Shown: piece after piece, positions 17,068 to 27,931 of the stretch
Layout: every line of letters begins with the position of its first letter
How positions within the stretch are numbered: position 1 is the first letter of the stretch
Source of the DNA: Thiobacillus sp.
GTDB lineage: Bacteria > Pseudomonadota > Gammaproteobacteria > Burkholderiales > Thiobacillaceae
Reading direction: 5' to 3'
Assembly: GCA_019459055.1 (NCBI GenBank)
Contig: JAIBEI010000041.1
Location: 146,176-210,175 of the forward strand
DNA: 64,000 bases
Made by a program: the position numbers and the translations under genes
Notes under the pieces: model-generated
The model's input: only the letters and a program-made list of their open reading frames with translations
Told to the model about the DNA's origin: nothing
Database searches by the model: none

Positions 17068-17872
17068 GCTGTTTTCCCAGTCGCAAGTCGTCGGCATAGG
17101 GCGGCGCCGGATAATGGAACGGCACCGGGCCATCGGCCTCGCCATGCACGAACTGATGCACGTACGGCAAGTCGGACGCCCGGATCTCCGCTGCAGTTCC
17201 CTCGGCGACGATCACGCCTTCCGAGACGAAATAAATGTAATCGACGATCTTAAGCGACTCCTGCACGTCGTGGGTCACCACCAGCGAGGTCAGTCCCAGC
17301 GTGTCGGTCAGGCGGCGGATCAGGTTGCCGGTGACGCCCAGCGAAATGGGGTCGAGCCCGGCAAACGGCTCGTCGTACATCACCAGCATGGGGTCGAGTG
17401 CGATCGCGCGCGCCAGCGCCACCCGTCGCGCCATACCGCCGGACAGCTCTGCTGGCATCAACTGCGCGGCGCCGCGCAGACCCACCGCGTGCAGCTTCAT
17501 CAGCACCAGGTCGCGGATGGCGTCTTCAGGGAGGTCGGTGTGCTCGCGCAGCTGGAACGCCACGTTGTCGAACACCGAAATGTCGGTGAACAGCGCGCCG
17601 AACTGGAACAGCATGCCCATCTTGCGGCGCAGGCGGTAGAGGCCGGCCTGGCCGAGCTCGCCCACCGATTGGCCCGCCACCCGCACCCGTCCCTGGCCGG
17701 GCTTGAGTTGCCCGCCAATCAGGCGCAAAAGGGTGGTTTTGCCGCAACCGCTGCTGCCCATGATGGCGATGACCTGCCCGCGCCGGGCGGTCAGGTTGAC
17801 GCCCTTCAGAACCGGGCGGTCGCCATAGCCAAATTCGACATCCTCGATTTCGACCAGATTGTCGTTATGCAA
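17060..17872 (-). CDS. mlaF: MlaF phospholipid ABC transporter ATPase
   Basis: This 270-residue ABC ATPase has Walker A Gly-Ser-Ser-Gly-Cys-Gly-Lys-Thr-Thr near residue 38, signature Leu-Ser-Gly-Gly-Met-Ala-Arg-Arg and Walker B [14 protein letters not shown]. The Phe-Ala-Gly-Leu-Asp-Pro-Ile form is characteristic of the Mla/Ttg2A group. It is the first gene of the mlaFED-TolC-mlaCB-yadGH-ibaG-murA-hisG string. The gap upstream of it (17873-18100) holds a REP-like repeat rather than an obvious promoter. Confidence 0.95.
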   Translation of the reverse strand: MHNDNLVEIEDVEFGYGDRPVLKGVNLTARRGQVIAIMGSSGCGKTTLLRLIGGQLKPGQGRVRVAGQSVGELGQAGLYRLRRKMGMLFQFGALFTDISVFDNVAFQLREHTDLPEDAIRDLVLMKLHAVGLRGAAQLMPAELSGGMARRVALARAIALDPMLVMYDEPFAGLDPISLGVTGNLIRRLTDTLGLTSLVVTHDVQESLKIVDYIYFVSEGVIVAEGTAAEIRASDLPYVHQFVHGEADGPVPFHYPAPPYADDLRLGKQRV

Positions 17873-17968
17873 AAAATCCAGCCTGTATTTTTGTTGGGGG
17901 CTGCCATTTTACCCAAGCAGCCCGTCCGCCACAGCCTTGACATAGTCTTTTTCAACCAGATTCAGTGT

Positions 17969-18039
17969 GTAGGGTGCACTCTGTGCACCGATTGACGCTT
18001 GACCGATTGACGCTTGAAGGTGCACGGAGTGCACCCTAC
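17969..18039. repeat. REP-like palindrome with tandem 15-bp loop duplication
   Basis: Inverted arms 17969-17989 (gtagggtgcactctgtgcacc) and 18019-18039 match with one mismatch. The 29-base spacer overlaps two tandem copies of ccgattgacgcttga (17988-18002 and 18003-18017). A single arm of the same family occurs at 29707-29727 and a GC-richer pair at 22012-22067. It lies between mlaF and the DUF72-like gene and could form a stable hairpin. Confidence 0.85.
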
Positions 18040-18100
18040 CCAAATTTCTCGCGCCCCAAATGAATAGTCCCGGATATTGCAGGCGCTTTTCAGCCGGCAT

Positions 18101-18556
18101 TCAGTACCCCATCACCTGCTTCAGGGTGTTGGCCTGTTCCAGCAAATCGGAATCGCCGCTGCGGCTGAATACGAACAGGGGCTCGCCCGTCGTCGCCTGC
18201 TGCATGATACGCTGCGCCAGCGCACGCAGGTCAGGTGCCTCGTCCAGCCACCAGACATGCGCCGCTTCCCATTCCGGCGTTGCCAGCAGCACCCGCTCCG
18301 AAGCGGGTGCTGCTGGCGCCGCCTCGGCCGGTTCCAGCACAAAATAGAAGCCGTCGCGAGTGTCGTACAGCCATTGCGCCCAAGCCGCCTCGGATGCGGC
18401 CTGCCAGACCGCTGCCGGCAGATAGACCGCCTGCAACTGCGTGTTGTAGTACGACAACAGCCAGTCGTCGGGCATATCTTCGGGATAAAACCCGCCCCGC
18501 CACGCAGGATGCTGCCAGCCGCTGGCGCCAACCAGAACAAGGGGATTCGGCGTCAT
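18101..18556 (-). CDS. Short DUF72-like protein
   Basis: This 151-residue protein has an N-terminus (Gly-Ala-Ser-Gly-Trp-x-His-Pro-x-Trp-Arg-Gly-x-Phe-Tyr-Pro-Glu) that matches the start of DUF72 proteins, which adopt a TIM-barrel-like fold of unknown function. Typical family members are about 240 residues or longer; here the middle and C-terminal conserved blocks are missing or much reduced. It is either a reduced lineage-specific version or a decayed gene. The frame is intact from ATG to TGA. It lies 10 bases after cysS on the same strand. Confidence 0.65.
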   Translation of the reverse strand: MTPNPLVLVGASGWQHPAWRGGFYPEDMPDDWLLSYYNTQLQAVYLPAAVWQAASEAAWAQWLYDTRDGFYFVLEPAEAAPAAPASERVLLATPEWEAAHVWWLDEAPDLRALAQRIMQQATTGEPLFVFSRSGDSDLLEQANTLKQVMGY

Positions 18557-18566
18557 GGCAAAGGCA

Positions 18567-19934
18567 TCAGGCGCGACGCCAGGTGGTGCCGCCCGCCCCG
18601 TCTTCCAGCACGATGCCGGCCGCCGTCAGCTCGTCGCGGATGCGGTCGGAACCGGCGAAGTCCCGCGCCTTGCGCGCCGCCTGGCGCGCGGCGATCAGGG
18701 CCTCGATTTCGGCTTCGGAGAGGCCGCCGGGAGCGGTCCCCGCCTGCAGGAAATCCGCCGCATCGCGCTGTAGCAGGCCGAGCACCCCGCCGAGGCTGCG
18801 CAGCGTCCGCGCGGCGGCGGCATCGCCCCGATTGGCCTCGCTGGCCAGGTCGAACAGCACCGCAATCGCTTCCGGCGTGTTGAAGTCGTCGTCCATCGCC
18901 GTGCGGAAGGCCGCTGCCGCGGGCCCGCTCCAATCGGGCGCGGCCGCCGTCACGGGCGCATGCTTCAGCGCGGTATAGAGGCGGCTCAGCGCGCCTTTGG
19001 CGTCGTCCAGATGCGCGTCCGAATAGTTCAGCGGGCTGCGGTAGTGCGCGCGCAGGATGAAGAAACGCACCACCTCGGCGTCGTATTTCTCCAGCACCTC
19101 GCGGATGGTGAAGAAGTTGCCCAGCGACTTCGACATCTTTTCGTTGTCCACCCGCACGAAGCCGTTGTGCATCCAGTAATTGACGAATTTGCAGCCGTGC
19201 GCGCCCTCGGACTGGGCGATCTCGTTTTCGTGATGCGGAAACTGCAGGTCCTGACCGCCGCCGTGGATGTCGAAATGCTTGCCGAGCAGGTCGGCGCTCA
19301 TCGCCGAGCATTCGATGTGCCAGCCGGGTCGCCCCGGGCCCCAGGGGGACTCCCACGCCGGCTCGCCCGGCTTGGCGGCTTTCCACAGCACGAAATCCAT
19401 CGGATCGCGCTTGCTGGGGTCGACCCCCACGCGCTCGCCCGCGCGCAGCTCGTCGAGACTTTTGCCGGACAGGCGGCCGTATTCGGGGAAGGCGCGCACG
19501 CTGTAATAGACGTCGCCGTTGGGCGCCGGATAGGCCAGGCCGTTCTGGATCAGTTGCTTGATCAGCGCCAGCATCTGCGCCACATATTCGGTGGCGCGCG
19601 GCTCGTGGTCGGGCGGCAGCACGCCGAGCGCGCTCTCGTCCTCGTGCATCGCGGCGATGAAGCGCCCGGTCAGTTCGGCCGGGGTTTCGCCGTTGTCCGC
19701 AGCGCGCTTGATGATCTTGTCGTCGATGTCGGTGATGTTCCGCACGTACTCGACCCGATAGCCGCTCGCGCGCAGCCAGCGCGTCACCATGTCGAACACC
19801 ACGAACACCCGCGCGTGCCCCAGATGGCACAGGTCGTACACGGTCATGCCGCAGACGTACATGCGGACCTGGCCGGGGGTGAGCGGAACGAATTCTTCCT
19901 TGGTGCGGGTGAGGGAGTTGGTGATGTGCAGCAT
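18567..19934 (-). CDS. cysS: Cysteinyl-tRNA synthetase
   Basis: CysS charges tRNA-Cys. This 455-residue class-I synthetase has the His-Leu-Gly-His form of the HIGH motif after a Cys-Gly-Met-Thr-Val-Tyr segment; that Cys is a zinc ligand. It also has Lys-Met-Ser-Lys-Ser-Leu-Gly-Asn near residue 265. The start at 19934 (Met-Leu-His-Ile-Thr-Asn-Ser-Leu) matches the family. The open frame extends 37 codons upstream but would give an atypical N-terminus. It diverges from the TPR gene at 20051, so a promoter pair lies in 19935-20050. Confidence 0.96.
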   Translation of the reverse strand: MLHITNSLTRTKEEFVPLTPGQVRMYVCGMTVYDLCHLGHARVFVVFDMVTRWLRASGYRVEYVRNITDIDDKIIKRAADNGETPAELTGRFIAAMHEDESALGVLPPDHEPRATEYVAQMLALIKQLIQNGLAYPAPNGDVYYSVRAFPEYGRLSGKSLDELRAGERVGVDPSKRDPMDFVLWKAAKPGEPAWESPWGPGRPGWHIECSAMSADLLGKHFDIHGGGQDLQFPHHENEIAQSEGAHGCKFVNYWMHNGFVRVDNEKMSKSLGNFFTIREVLEKYDAEVVRFFILRAHYRSPLNYSDAHLDDAKGALSRLYTALKHAPVTAAAPDWSGPAAAAFRTAMDDDFNTPEAIAVLFDLASEANRGDAAAARTLRSLGGVLGLLQRDAADFLQAGTAPGGLSEAEIEALIAARQAARKARDFAGSDRIRDELTAAGIVLEDGAGGTTWRRA

Positions 19935-20050
19935 GGTGCGGATTCGGGCCAAAGGCAAAAATGACAGGAACGGGAATGAAAGCGGCGTATCGATTGATGA
20001 AATATCCGGGCTAAAATGCCGGCTTATCCAGGATGATCCGAGCATATCAC

Positions 20051-20620
20051 ATGGCTTTGCCGCGCTTTTTCGCCGCCGTTGTCGCCTGCGCCCTCCTCGC
20101 CGGCGTGCCCGTCCTGGCCGATGAAATCCAGGACATCAACCAGCAATACCGCGAAGGCGACCTGTCCGCCGCGCTTGACCGCGCCGACCGCTTCCTGGTC
20201 CAAAACCCGCAGGATGCGCAGGCGCGCTTCCTGAAAGGCCTGATCCTCGCCGACCAGGGCAAGACCAGCGACGCCGTCGCCGTGTTTAGCGGGCTGACCG
20301 AGGACTACCCCGAACTGCCCGAGCCCTACAACAACCTGGCCGTGCTCTACGCTTCGCAAGGCCAGTACGAAGCGGCCAAATACGCGCTGGACATGGCGAT
20401 CCGCGCCCATCCCGGCTACGCCACCGCGCACGAAAATCTCGGCGACATCCATGCCAAAATGGCGGCGGTCGCGTATGACAAGGCCCAGGCGCTGGACAGC
20501 GCCAATACGACTGCGAAAGCCAAGCGCACGCTGATCCGGAACATGCTGGGGGAACCGCCGGACAAGCCGGCTACGGCCAAGCCCCTGCCGGATCCCGTGC
20601 GACCCGCACCGGCCAGATAA
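20051..20620 (+). CDS. Exported tetratricopeptide-repeat protein
   Basis: This protein has about 189 residues, a signal peptide (hydrophobic core Ala-Ala-Val-Val-Ala-Cys-Ala-Leu-Leu, cleavage around Val-Leu-Ala-Asp), and about three TPR-like units between residues 30 and 140. One of these contains [11 protein letters not shown]. The C-terminal 20 residues are rich in Pro and Lys. An in-frame ATG at 20033 is an alternative start. It lies upstream of ppiB and lpxH on the same strand and may assist envelope protein folding or assembly, but no specific function can be assigned. Confidence 0.82.
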   Translation: MALPRFFAAVVACALLAGVPVLADEIQDINQQYREGDLSAALDRADRFLVQNPQDAQARFLKGLILADQGKTSDAVAVFSGLTEDYPELPEPYNNLAVLYASQGQYEAAKYALDMAIRAHPGYATAHENLGDIHAKMAAVAYDKAQALDSANTTAKAKRTLIRNMLGEPPDKPATAKPLPDPVRPAPAR

Positions 20621-20689
20621 CGCCCGCGCCGGCGCCACGATAACGGCCGCCGGAACATCATCCACCTTAACGTTCCTTAGGACACACAC

Positions 20690-21181
20690 ATGATCAAGCT
20701 GCACACCAACCACGGCATCATCACCCTTGAACTCGACGCCGAGAAAGCGCCGAAAACGGTGGAAAATTTCCTCCAATACGTGCGTGACGGGTTTTTTGAC
20801 GGCACGATTTTCCATCGCGTGATTGACGGTTTCATGATCCAGGGCGGCGGTTTCGAGCCCGGCATGACGCAGAAGCCCACCCGTGGCCCGATCGGGAACG
20901 AAGCCGGCAACGGCCTGAAGAACGAGGCCTACACCGTCGCCATGGCGCGCACCTCCGACCCCGCTTCGGCCACCGCGCAGTTCTTCATCAACATCGCCAA
21001 CAACAGCTTCCTCAACTTCAGTTCGCCCACACCGCAGGGCTACGGCTATGCCGTATTCGGCAAGGTCGTCGAAGGCACCGAGGTGGTCGACAAGATCAAG
21101 AAGGTGAAAACCGGCAACCGCGCCGGACACCAGGACGTGCCGCTGGAAGACGTGGTCATCACCAAGGCGGAAATCATCTGA
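20690..21181 (+). CDS. ppiB: Peptidyl-prolyl cis-trans isomerase, cyclophilin type
   Basis: This 163-residue cytoplasmic cyclophilin carries the active-site Phe-His-Arg-Val-Ile-x-Gly-Phe-Met-Ile-Gln-Gly-Gly and the Thr-Ala-Gln-Phe-Phe-Ile-Asn block. There is no signal peptide, as expected for PpiB rather than PpiA. A Shine-Dalgarno-like tagga sits 8-12 bases before the ATG. lpxH begins 2 bases after its stop; the ppiB-lpxH pairing is common in beta- and gammaproteobacteria. Confidence 0.95.
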   Translation: MIKLHTNHGIITLELDAEKAPKTVENFLQYVRDGFFDGTIFHRVIDGFMIQGGGFEPGMTQKPTRGPIGNEAGNGLKNEAYTVAMARTSDPASATAQFFINIANNSFLNFSSPTPQGYGYAVFGKVVEGTEVVDKIKKVKTGNRAGHQDVPLEDVVITKAEII

Positions 21182-21183
21182 AG

Positions 21184-21933
21184 ATGAACCCGCCCGCGTC
21201 GGGAACAGGCCGCAGCTTTTTTGTTGCCGACCTGCATCTGACCGACGAACGCCCGGTCGCCACCGGGCGTTTTTTTCGCTTTCTGCAGGAAGACGCTGCC
21301 GGAGCGGATGCGCTCTACATCCTCGGCGACCTGTTCGATGCCTGGGTCGGCGACGACCACGACGCGCAGGTGGCGCATGACACTGCCCGCCAGCTCAAAT
21401 CCCTTGTCGACGCAGGCACGCCGGTGTATTTCATGCACGGCAACCGCGACTTCATGCTGGCCGCGCGCTATGCCGCGCAGTCCGGCATGACGCTGCTGGC
21501 CGACCCCGCACACATCGACCTGTACGGCACGCCAACGCTGCTGATGCACGGCGATACGCTATGCACCGACGACACCGCCTATCAGACGTTCCGCCGCCGC
21601 GTGCGCCACCCGCTGACGCTGGCACTGCTGCGCCGCCTGCCGCTGGCGCTGCGCCACCGCCTGGCACGTCAGGCGCGGGCGGGCAGCGAAGCGGCCAAGG
21701 CCGGCAAGGCCGCCGAAATCATGGATGTAAATGCCGAAGAGGTGGTGCGCGTGCTGCGCGAGCGACAGGTCTGCCGCCTGATCCACGGCCATACCCATCG
21801 TCCGGCGCGGCATCGCCATGCGGTCGACGGCCAGGACTGCGAGCGCTGGGTGGTGCCGGACTGGTATGCCCGCTGGGGTTATGTGGCGTGCGACGCCGCC
21901 GGCTGCACGCTCAGGGTGGAGGATTTAACCTGA
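21184..21933 (+). CDS. lpxH: UDP-2,3-diacylglucosamine diphosphatase
   Basis: LpxH splits UDP-diacylglucosamine to lipid X in lipid A synthesis at the inner membrane surface. The 249-residue protein shows the metallophosphoesterase motifs in order: Ala-Asp-Leu-His-Leu near residue 15, Gly-Asp-Leu-Phe-Asp near 47, His-Gly-Asn-Arg-Asp near 86, His-Gly-Asp near 122 and His-Gly-His-Thr-His near 202. It follows ppiB by 2 bases. A REP-like composite repeat starts right after the stop. Confidence 0.94.
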   Translation: MNPPASGTGRSFFVADLHLTDERPVATGRFFRFLQEDAAGADALYILGDLFDAWVGDDHDAQVAHDTARQLKSLVDAGTPVYFMHGNRDFMLAARYAAQSGMTLLADPAHIDLYGTPTLLMHGDTLCTDDTAYQTFRRRVRHPLTLALLRRLPLALRHRLARQARAGSEAAKAGKAAEIMDVNAEEVVRVLRERQVCRLIHGHTHRPARHRHAVDGQDCERWVVPDWYARWGYVACDAAGCTLRVEDLT

Positions 21934-21940
21934 ATTCCTC

Positions 21941-22128
21941 ACCACAGAGGCACATCTATACAGGAAAGAAACAGGATTTTGCGGCACGCTGCGCGATCCC
22001 TCATCGGGTCAGTAGGGTGCGCCATGCGCACCGATCCGCGCTCCATGGTGCGCACGGCGCACCCTACGAGCCTTAAATCGGCTAATGGACAATCCGGATC
22101 TAACGGGTTTTCTCTGTGTCTCTGTGGT
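21941..22128. repeat. Composite intergenic repeat: cacagag arms enclosing a gtagggtgc palindrome
   Basis: The outer inverted arms accacagaggcaca (21941-21954) and tgtgtctctgtggt (22115-22128) differ at one position. Inside lies a second palindrome with arms 22012-22032 (gtagggtgcgcc...) and 22047-22067, separated by 14 bases. Both arm types belong to short repeat families frequent in environmental proteobacteria. The element fills the gap between the convergent lpxH and the gene at 22146-22799, so it may act as a terminator-like structure for both. Confidence 0.75.
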
Positions 22129-22145
22129 TCAACCGCTTTCCAGGT

Positions 22146-22799
22146 TCATGACGGCGCGTCGATCGCCGTCATGCCGTCGGGCACGCGGAACAGTTCGGGT
22201 TGCAGGGGCTGGCTCGATTCGCTTTCAAGCTGCCGCGTGCGGCCGCTGAACTCGCGTTCCTCCAGCGGCAGCCCGAGTTCGAGCGTGGCGCCGGACGCCC
22301 ACACCATATTCGCCAGGTCGCAGTCGTGCTGCATCTCGCGCGGCGAAGCCTGCCAAACACGGTGCTGGGTCGCGGCCAGGATGGCCTTCAACTCGGCCAT
22401 CACGCGAGCCACATCCGGCACGGCTGCACGGGCGGCCACGCCTTCACTGCACACCACACCGTTCACCGCGAGACTGAAGCGCTGGATGCCGTGTGCGGCC
22501 TTCCGGGTGTCGAGCCGGGGTCTCCAGCTGGCGGGTTTGGGCGGGACGATGCCGGAGGTAAAAACCATCGCGAGCTGGTTGTCGCGCAGCACGTTGATGA
22601 CTTTCCGCTGGCGCCGGTCCAACAGGACGAAATCGCCGCCGTCCTCGCCGCTGTCCATGCGCATGAAGTCCGGGGTCACAAGAATACGCGTCAGGGAAGG
22701 CGGATCGCCGGGATCCTGGTCGATATAGCGCACGACGGCCATGTCGGCCGCGTGCGCCGCGCCCGCGCCGAGCAGCAGCAGGCCGAGCAATGCCTTCAT
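22146..22799 (-). CDS. Exported conserved hypothetical protein
   Basis: This 217-residue protein has a clear signal peptide (Leu-Leu-Gly-Leu-Leu-Leu-Leu core, cleavage after Ala-His-Ala near residue 17). No catalytic motif is recognisable. The mature part includes Pro-Asp-Phe-Met-Arg-Met-Asp-Ser-Gly followed by Phe-Val-Leu-Leu-Asp-Arg-Arg. This is reminiscent of periplasmic proteins that read out a short beta-rich domain. Its ATG overlaps the metZ stop (TGATG at 22797-22801), so it is translated with metZ. Its function is unknown. Confidence 0.75.
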   Translation of the reverse strand: MKALLGLLLLGAGAAHAADMAVVRYIDQDPGDPPSLTRILVTPDFMRMDSGEDGGDFVLLDRRQRKVINVLRDNQLAMVFTSGIVPPKPASWRPRLDTRKAAHGIQRFSLAVNGVVCSEGVAARAAVPDVARVMAELKAILAATQHRVWQASPREMQHDCDLANMVWASGATLELGLPLEEREFSGRTRQLESESSQPLQPELFRVPDGMTAIDAPS

Positions 22800-23964
22800 C
22801 AGCCCAGCCCGCGCGCCAGATCCGCCTGGATATCGGCCACCGATTCCAGCCCCACCGCGATGCGCACCAGGCCGTCGCCGATGCCGGCCGCCGCGCGCTG
22901 TTCCGCCGTCATGCGGCTGTGGGTGGTGGTGGCCGGATGGGTGATGGTGGTCTTGGTGTCGCCCAGGTTGGCGGTGATCGACAGCAGCTTCGTCGCGTCG
23001 ATCAGCTTCCATGCCGCCGCCTGGCCGCCCTTCAGCTCGAACGCGACGATGCCCCCGCCGGTCTTCTGCTGCGCCATCGCCAGTTGATGCTGCGGGTGCG
23101 ACGGCAGGCCGGGATACCACACGCGCGAAACCTGCGGCTGCGCCTCCAGCCATTGCGCCAGCGCCAGGGCATTTTTCGAATGCGCCTCCATGCGCAGGGA
23201 GAGCGTCTCCATGCCCTTCAGGATCACCCAGGCGTTGAACGCGGACAGCGTCGGCCCGGCGGTGCGCAGGAAGGTGTAGACGCCCTCCATCAGCGCCTGG
23301 CTGCCGAGCACCGCGCCGCCGAGCACCCTGCCCTGGCCGTCGAGATATTTGGTGGCGGAATGGATCACGATGTCGGCGCCGAGCTTCAACGGCTGTTGCA
23401 GCGCCGGCGAGCAGAAGCAGTTGTCGACCGCGAGCCATGCGCCGGATTCGTGCGCGATGTCCGCCAGCGCGCGGATGTCGCTCACTTCGGTGAGCGGGTT
23501 TGACGGCGACTCGACGAAGAAGAGTTTCGTGTTCGGCTTCACCGCCGCCCGCCATTCCGCCGGGTCGGTCGGCGAGACGTAGGTCGTTTCGATGCCGAAG
23601 CGGCCGAGGATGTTGGTGAACAATTGAACCGTCGAGCCGAAAATCGAGCGCGACGCGACGACGTGCTCGCCCGCCTTCATCAGCCCCATCACGGTCGCCA
23701 GGATCGACGCCATGCCGGAGGCGAACGCCACGCAGCGCTCGGCGCCTTCGAGCGCTGCGAGCCGCGCTTCCATCATCTGGACCGTAGGATTGGTGAAGCG
23801 CGCGTAGATCGGGCCGGGCTGCTCGCCCTTGAAGCGCGCAGCGGCCTCGGCCGCATTGGCGAACACGAAACTGGAGGTGAGAAACATCGCCTCCGAGTGC
23901 TCGTTGAACTGGCTGCGCACCGTGCCGGCGCGCACCGCCAGAGTTTCAAGGTCGTATTCTTCGT

Positions 23965-23968
<4 letters not shown>
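22799..23968 (-). CDS. metZ: O-succinylhomoserine sulfhydrylase
   Basis: This PLP enzyme of the Cys/Met metabolism family makes homocysteine directly from O-succinylhomoserine and sulfide. The PLP lysine is in His-Ser-Ala-Thr-Lys-Tyr-Leu-Asp-Gly-Gln near residue 204. The Gly-Met-Ala-Ser loop that holds the phosphate is near 84, and the C-terminal Thr-His-Pro-Ala-Thr-Thr-Thr-His-Ser block is present. The length (389) is normal. The purF-metZ order is conserved in betaproteobacteria; the genes overlap by 4 bases. The subgroup (succinyl versus acetyl donor) is inferred from context. Confidence 0.93.
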
Positions 23969-25488
<1,520 letters not shown>

Positions 25489-25510
25489 GCTGCGCACCTA
25501 TCCATAAAAA

Positions 25511-26002
25511 TCACTCGAAACGAACGTATTTCGCCATATCTGCCGGCAGCAGCGGCAACGCGCGCTGCGCCATCGCCTGCAGGCTGTCCGACAGCCTGGC
25601 ATGTCTCCAGAAGTCGGTACGCGGCAGCGAGGTCAGCCCCGCCGCCAGTGTCAGGCCGACCAGGATCACCAGCCCCTTGGCCAGCCCCAGCACCCCGCCC
25701 AGCACCTTGTCGGCACTGCCCAGCCCGACTGCCTTGACCAGCGAAGCCAGCGCATGCCCCAGCAGCAACACGCCAATCAGAACCAGCAGGAAGACCACCA
25801 CAAAGCCGGCGAAATAACGGATTGCCGGATTTTCGATGCCGATCGGCAGCAGCGGCGCCACCATCAATGCGCCCCACTTGCCCAGCACGAACGCCAGCAC
25901 CCAAGCCGCCAGTGAAAACAGCGTGTCGACCATGCCGCGCATCAGGCCGCGCACCACGGCGAGGATCAGCACCAGCAGCACGATGAGGTCGAGCATGCTC
26001 AT
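25511..26002 (-). CDS. cvpA: CvpA family inner-membrane protein
   Basis: This 163-residue protein has four predicted membrane segments. It starts Met-Leu-Asp-Leu-Ile-Val-Leu-Leu-Val-Leu, as in CvpA proteins, with the Arg-Gly-Leu-Met-Arg-Gly-Met motif near residue 20. CvpA is required for colicin V production in Escherichia coli and for envelope stress or bile tolerance in some bacteria; its molecular role is unclear. It sits directly upstream of purF and overlaps the SPOR gene by 4 bases (25999-26002). Confidence 0.93.
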   Translation of the reverse strand: MSMLDLIVLLVLILAVVRGLMRGMVDTLFSLAAWVLAFVLGKWGALMVAPLLPIGIENPAIRYFAGFVVVFLLVLIGVLLLGHALASLVKAVGLGSADKVLGGVLGLAKGLVILVGLTLAAGLTSLPRTDFWRHARLSDSLQAMAQRALPLLPADMAKYVRFE

Positions 26003-26619
26003 TTTGCAAGGATCTGCCCGGACATGCCGTTTTCGGCCAGCTTCACCGCGGCCGCCACGGCGGCTTCACGCGACGGATAGGGCCCCACCCGCACGCGCGT
26101 CAAGGCGCCCACCTTGTCCGTGTAGGCCGGCAACCCGGCGGCGGCGGCGCGCGCCTTGAGGGCTTGGGCCTTGGCGGCATCGGACAGGGCGGCCAGTTGC
26201 ACCACAAAAGCCTCGCCGGCAGTGGCAGGCTTGGCCTGCGACGCAGGCATCGCGGCGGGCTGGGGCACGGACACCGGTTTGACCGGTGCAGGCTTGAGCG
26301 GTTCAGATTTGACCGGTGCAGGTTTGGGCGGTGCAGGCTTAGAGGCGGGCTTGACGGGCTCGGCCGGCGGCGCAGGTTGCGGAGGTGAGGGCTGCGGCTC
26401 CGGTGTGGCCAGTTCGTCGGGCGCGGCCGCCGGATCCGGCGGCGGCGCCTCATCGGGCGATGCGGCCGCCATGTGCACCGCCAGCGAACTCGCCGGCGGG
26501 GGCTCGTCTTCCAGCAGCAGCGGCAACACAATCACCGCCAACAGGGTCAGCGCAACCGCGCCAATCAGGCGCCGCCGGGCAAGGCGTTTGAGATCATTTT
26601 CACTGCTGGGTGGCGGCAT
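25999..26619 (-). CDS. SPOR-domain cell-division-associated protein (DedD-like)
   Basis: This 206-residue protein has a basic N-terminus, one membrane helix (Leu-Ile-Gly-Ala-Val-Ala-Leu-Thr-Leu-Leu near residues 18-38), a long Pro/Ala/Lys-rich linker with repeated Lys-Pro-Ala-Pro units, and a C-terminal SPOR domain from about residue 130. SPOR domains bind denuded glycan strands at the division septum. The start at 26619 lies inside the folC 3' end (20-bp overlap); it is the only start giving the short cytoplasmic tail before the helix. The gene order folC-dedD-cvpA-purF is the standard one. Confidence 0.92.
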   Translation of the reverse strand: MPPPSSENDLKRLARRRLIGAVALTLLAVIVLPLLLEDEPPPASSLAVHMAAASPDEAPPPDPAAAPDELATPEPQPSPPQPAPPAEPVKPASKPAPPKPAPVKSEPLKPAPVKPVSVPQPAAMPASQAKPATAGEAFVVQLAALSDAAKAQALKARAAAAGLPAYTDKVGALTRVRVGPYPSREAAVAAAVKLAENGMSGQILAK

Positions 26620-27901
26620 GGTCGAGGACGGCGGCAACGGTATAGAACGAACCGAAGACGAGAATTCTATCACCTTCGTGCGCCACACTTCGCGCCTCCG
26701 CAAGCGCCGTGTTCACATCCGGCTGCACGCTGACCGGTGCACGGCCGGCATGCGCCCGCAGGAGGACGGCCAGCGCCTCGGCATTCTGCGCGCGCGGCGA
26801 GTCGGGCGTGCACGTCCACCACGCATCGATCTCGCCGCGTAATGCAGCGAACACCCCACCCGCATCCTTGTCGGCCAACATCCCCACCACCGCCAGCGTG
26901 CGCCCGGCCACCGGCTGCTCGCGCAGAGTGGCGGCAAGCGCCCGCGCCGCTTCCGGGTTGTGCGCCACGTCGAGAATGACCTCGGGCGCGCGGGCAATGC
27001 GCTGGAACCGCCCCGCCGCACGTGCCTGCGCCAGTCCCTGGCGGATGGCCGCCTCGCTCACCGGCAGACGGGCGCGCACGGCCTCCAGCGCCGCCAGCGC
27101 AGCGGCCGCATTGCGCAGCTGAAATGCCCCCGCCATGGCGGGTAGCGGCAGCGCCGGCCAGACGATGGCCTGACCGCGATAGGTCCACTGGTCGCCCTCG
27201 CGCTGCGCGGAAAAGTCGCGCCCCACGCAGCGCAGATCGGCGCCGATGCGCCGGGCATGATCAAGCAGGCTGGTAGGCGGCGCCGGGTCGGCGCAGATCG
27301 CGGGGCGGCCCGCACGGTAGATCCCGGCTTTCTCGAAGCCGATCTGCTCGCGGGTGTCGCCCAGATAATCCATGTGGTCGAGGTCGACGCTGGTGATGAT
27401 CGAGGCCTCGCCATCGAACACGTTCACCGCGTCGAGCCGCCCGCCGAGGCCGACTTCAAGAATCGCCACGTCGACGCTGGCGTCGACGAACTGCGCCATC
27501 GCACCCAGGGTGCCGAATTCGAAATAGGTCAGCGAGATGTCGCCGCGCGCGGCGTCGATTTTTTCAAACGCCTGCACCAGCGCGGCGTCGGTGGATTCCT
27601 GGCCGGCAATCCTGACCCGTTCGTTGTAGCGCAAAAGATGCGGCGAGGTGTACAGGCCGGTCTTGTAACCCGCGGCGCCGAGGATGGCTTCGAGATAGGC
27701 GCAGGTGGAACCCTTGCCGTTGGTGCCGCCGACAACGATGAGCGGAAAAGTCGGATCGAGCCCAAGCGCATCCTTGACGCGCCGAACCCGGTCGAGTCCC
27801 AGTTCGATGGTGCTGGGATGAAGCCGTTCGAGCCGGGAAAGCCAGTCAGTGAGGGAAAGTCCGGGGATGCTCCACCCGGAAGCCTTTGATTTCGCCGACA
27901 T
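26600..27901 (-). CDS. folC: Bifunctional dihydrofolate synthase / folylpolyglutamate synthase
   Basis: This 433-residue Mur-ligase-fold enzyme adds glutamate to dihydropteroate and folates. It shows the P-loop Val-Gly-Gly-Thr-Asn-Gly-Lys-Gly-Ser near residue 60, the Thr-Ser-Pro-His-Leu block, Glu-Val-Gly-Leu-Gly-Gly-Arg-Leu-Asp-Ala-Val-Asn, and the C-terminal Asp-Val-Ala-His-Asn-Pro. The ATG at 27901 directly abuts a dispersed attgcgagc repeat that replaces the usual leader and leaves no recognisable Shine-Dalgarno. It lies downstream of accD. Confidence 0.95.
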   Translation of the reverse strand: MSAKSKASGWSIPGLSLTDWLSRLERLHPSTIELGLDRVRRVKDALGLDPTFPLIVVGGTNGKGSTCAYLEAILGAAGYKTGLYTSPHLLRYNERVRIAGQESTDAALVQAFEKIDAARGDISLTYFEFGTLGAMAQFVDASVDVAILEVGLGGRLDAVNVFDGEASIITSVDLDHMDYLGDTREQIGFEKAGIYRAGRPAICADPAPPTSLLDHARRIGADLRCVGRDFSAQREGDQWTYRGQAIVWPALPLPAMAGAFQLRNAAAALAALEAVRARLPVSEAAIRQGLAQARAAGRFQRIARAPEVILDVAHNPEAARALAATLREQPVAGRTLAVVGMLADKDAGGVFAALRGEIDAWWTCTPDSPRAQNAEALAVLLRAHAGRAPVSVQPDVNTALAEARSVAHEGDRILVFGSFYTVAAVLDHAATQQ

Positions 27902-27903
27902 TC

Positions 27904-27931
27904 GGGATTGCTTCGCTTCGCTCGCAATGAC
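27904..27931. repeat. Dispersed palindromic repeat (attgcgagc type), accD-folC gap
   Basis: The motif cgggattgcttcgc...ctcgcaatgacgg is a second copy of the repeat found in the murA-hisG gap (10241-10268). It takes up about half of the 56 bases between accD and folC and lies directly before the folC start codon, so it may influence translation of folC. Confidence 0.6.

Noticed and set aside
17909..18100. A 63-codon minus-strand frame directly after the DUF72-like gene
   Set aside because: Most of it runs through the REP-like palindrome and its tandem loop repeats; no ribosome-binding site or recognisable domain. The last 20 residues look protein-like but cannot be assigned.
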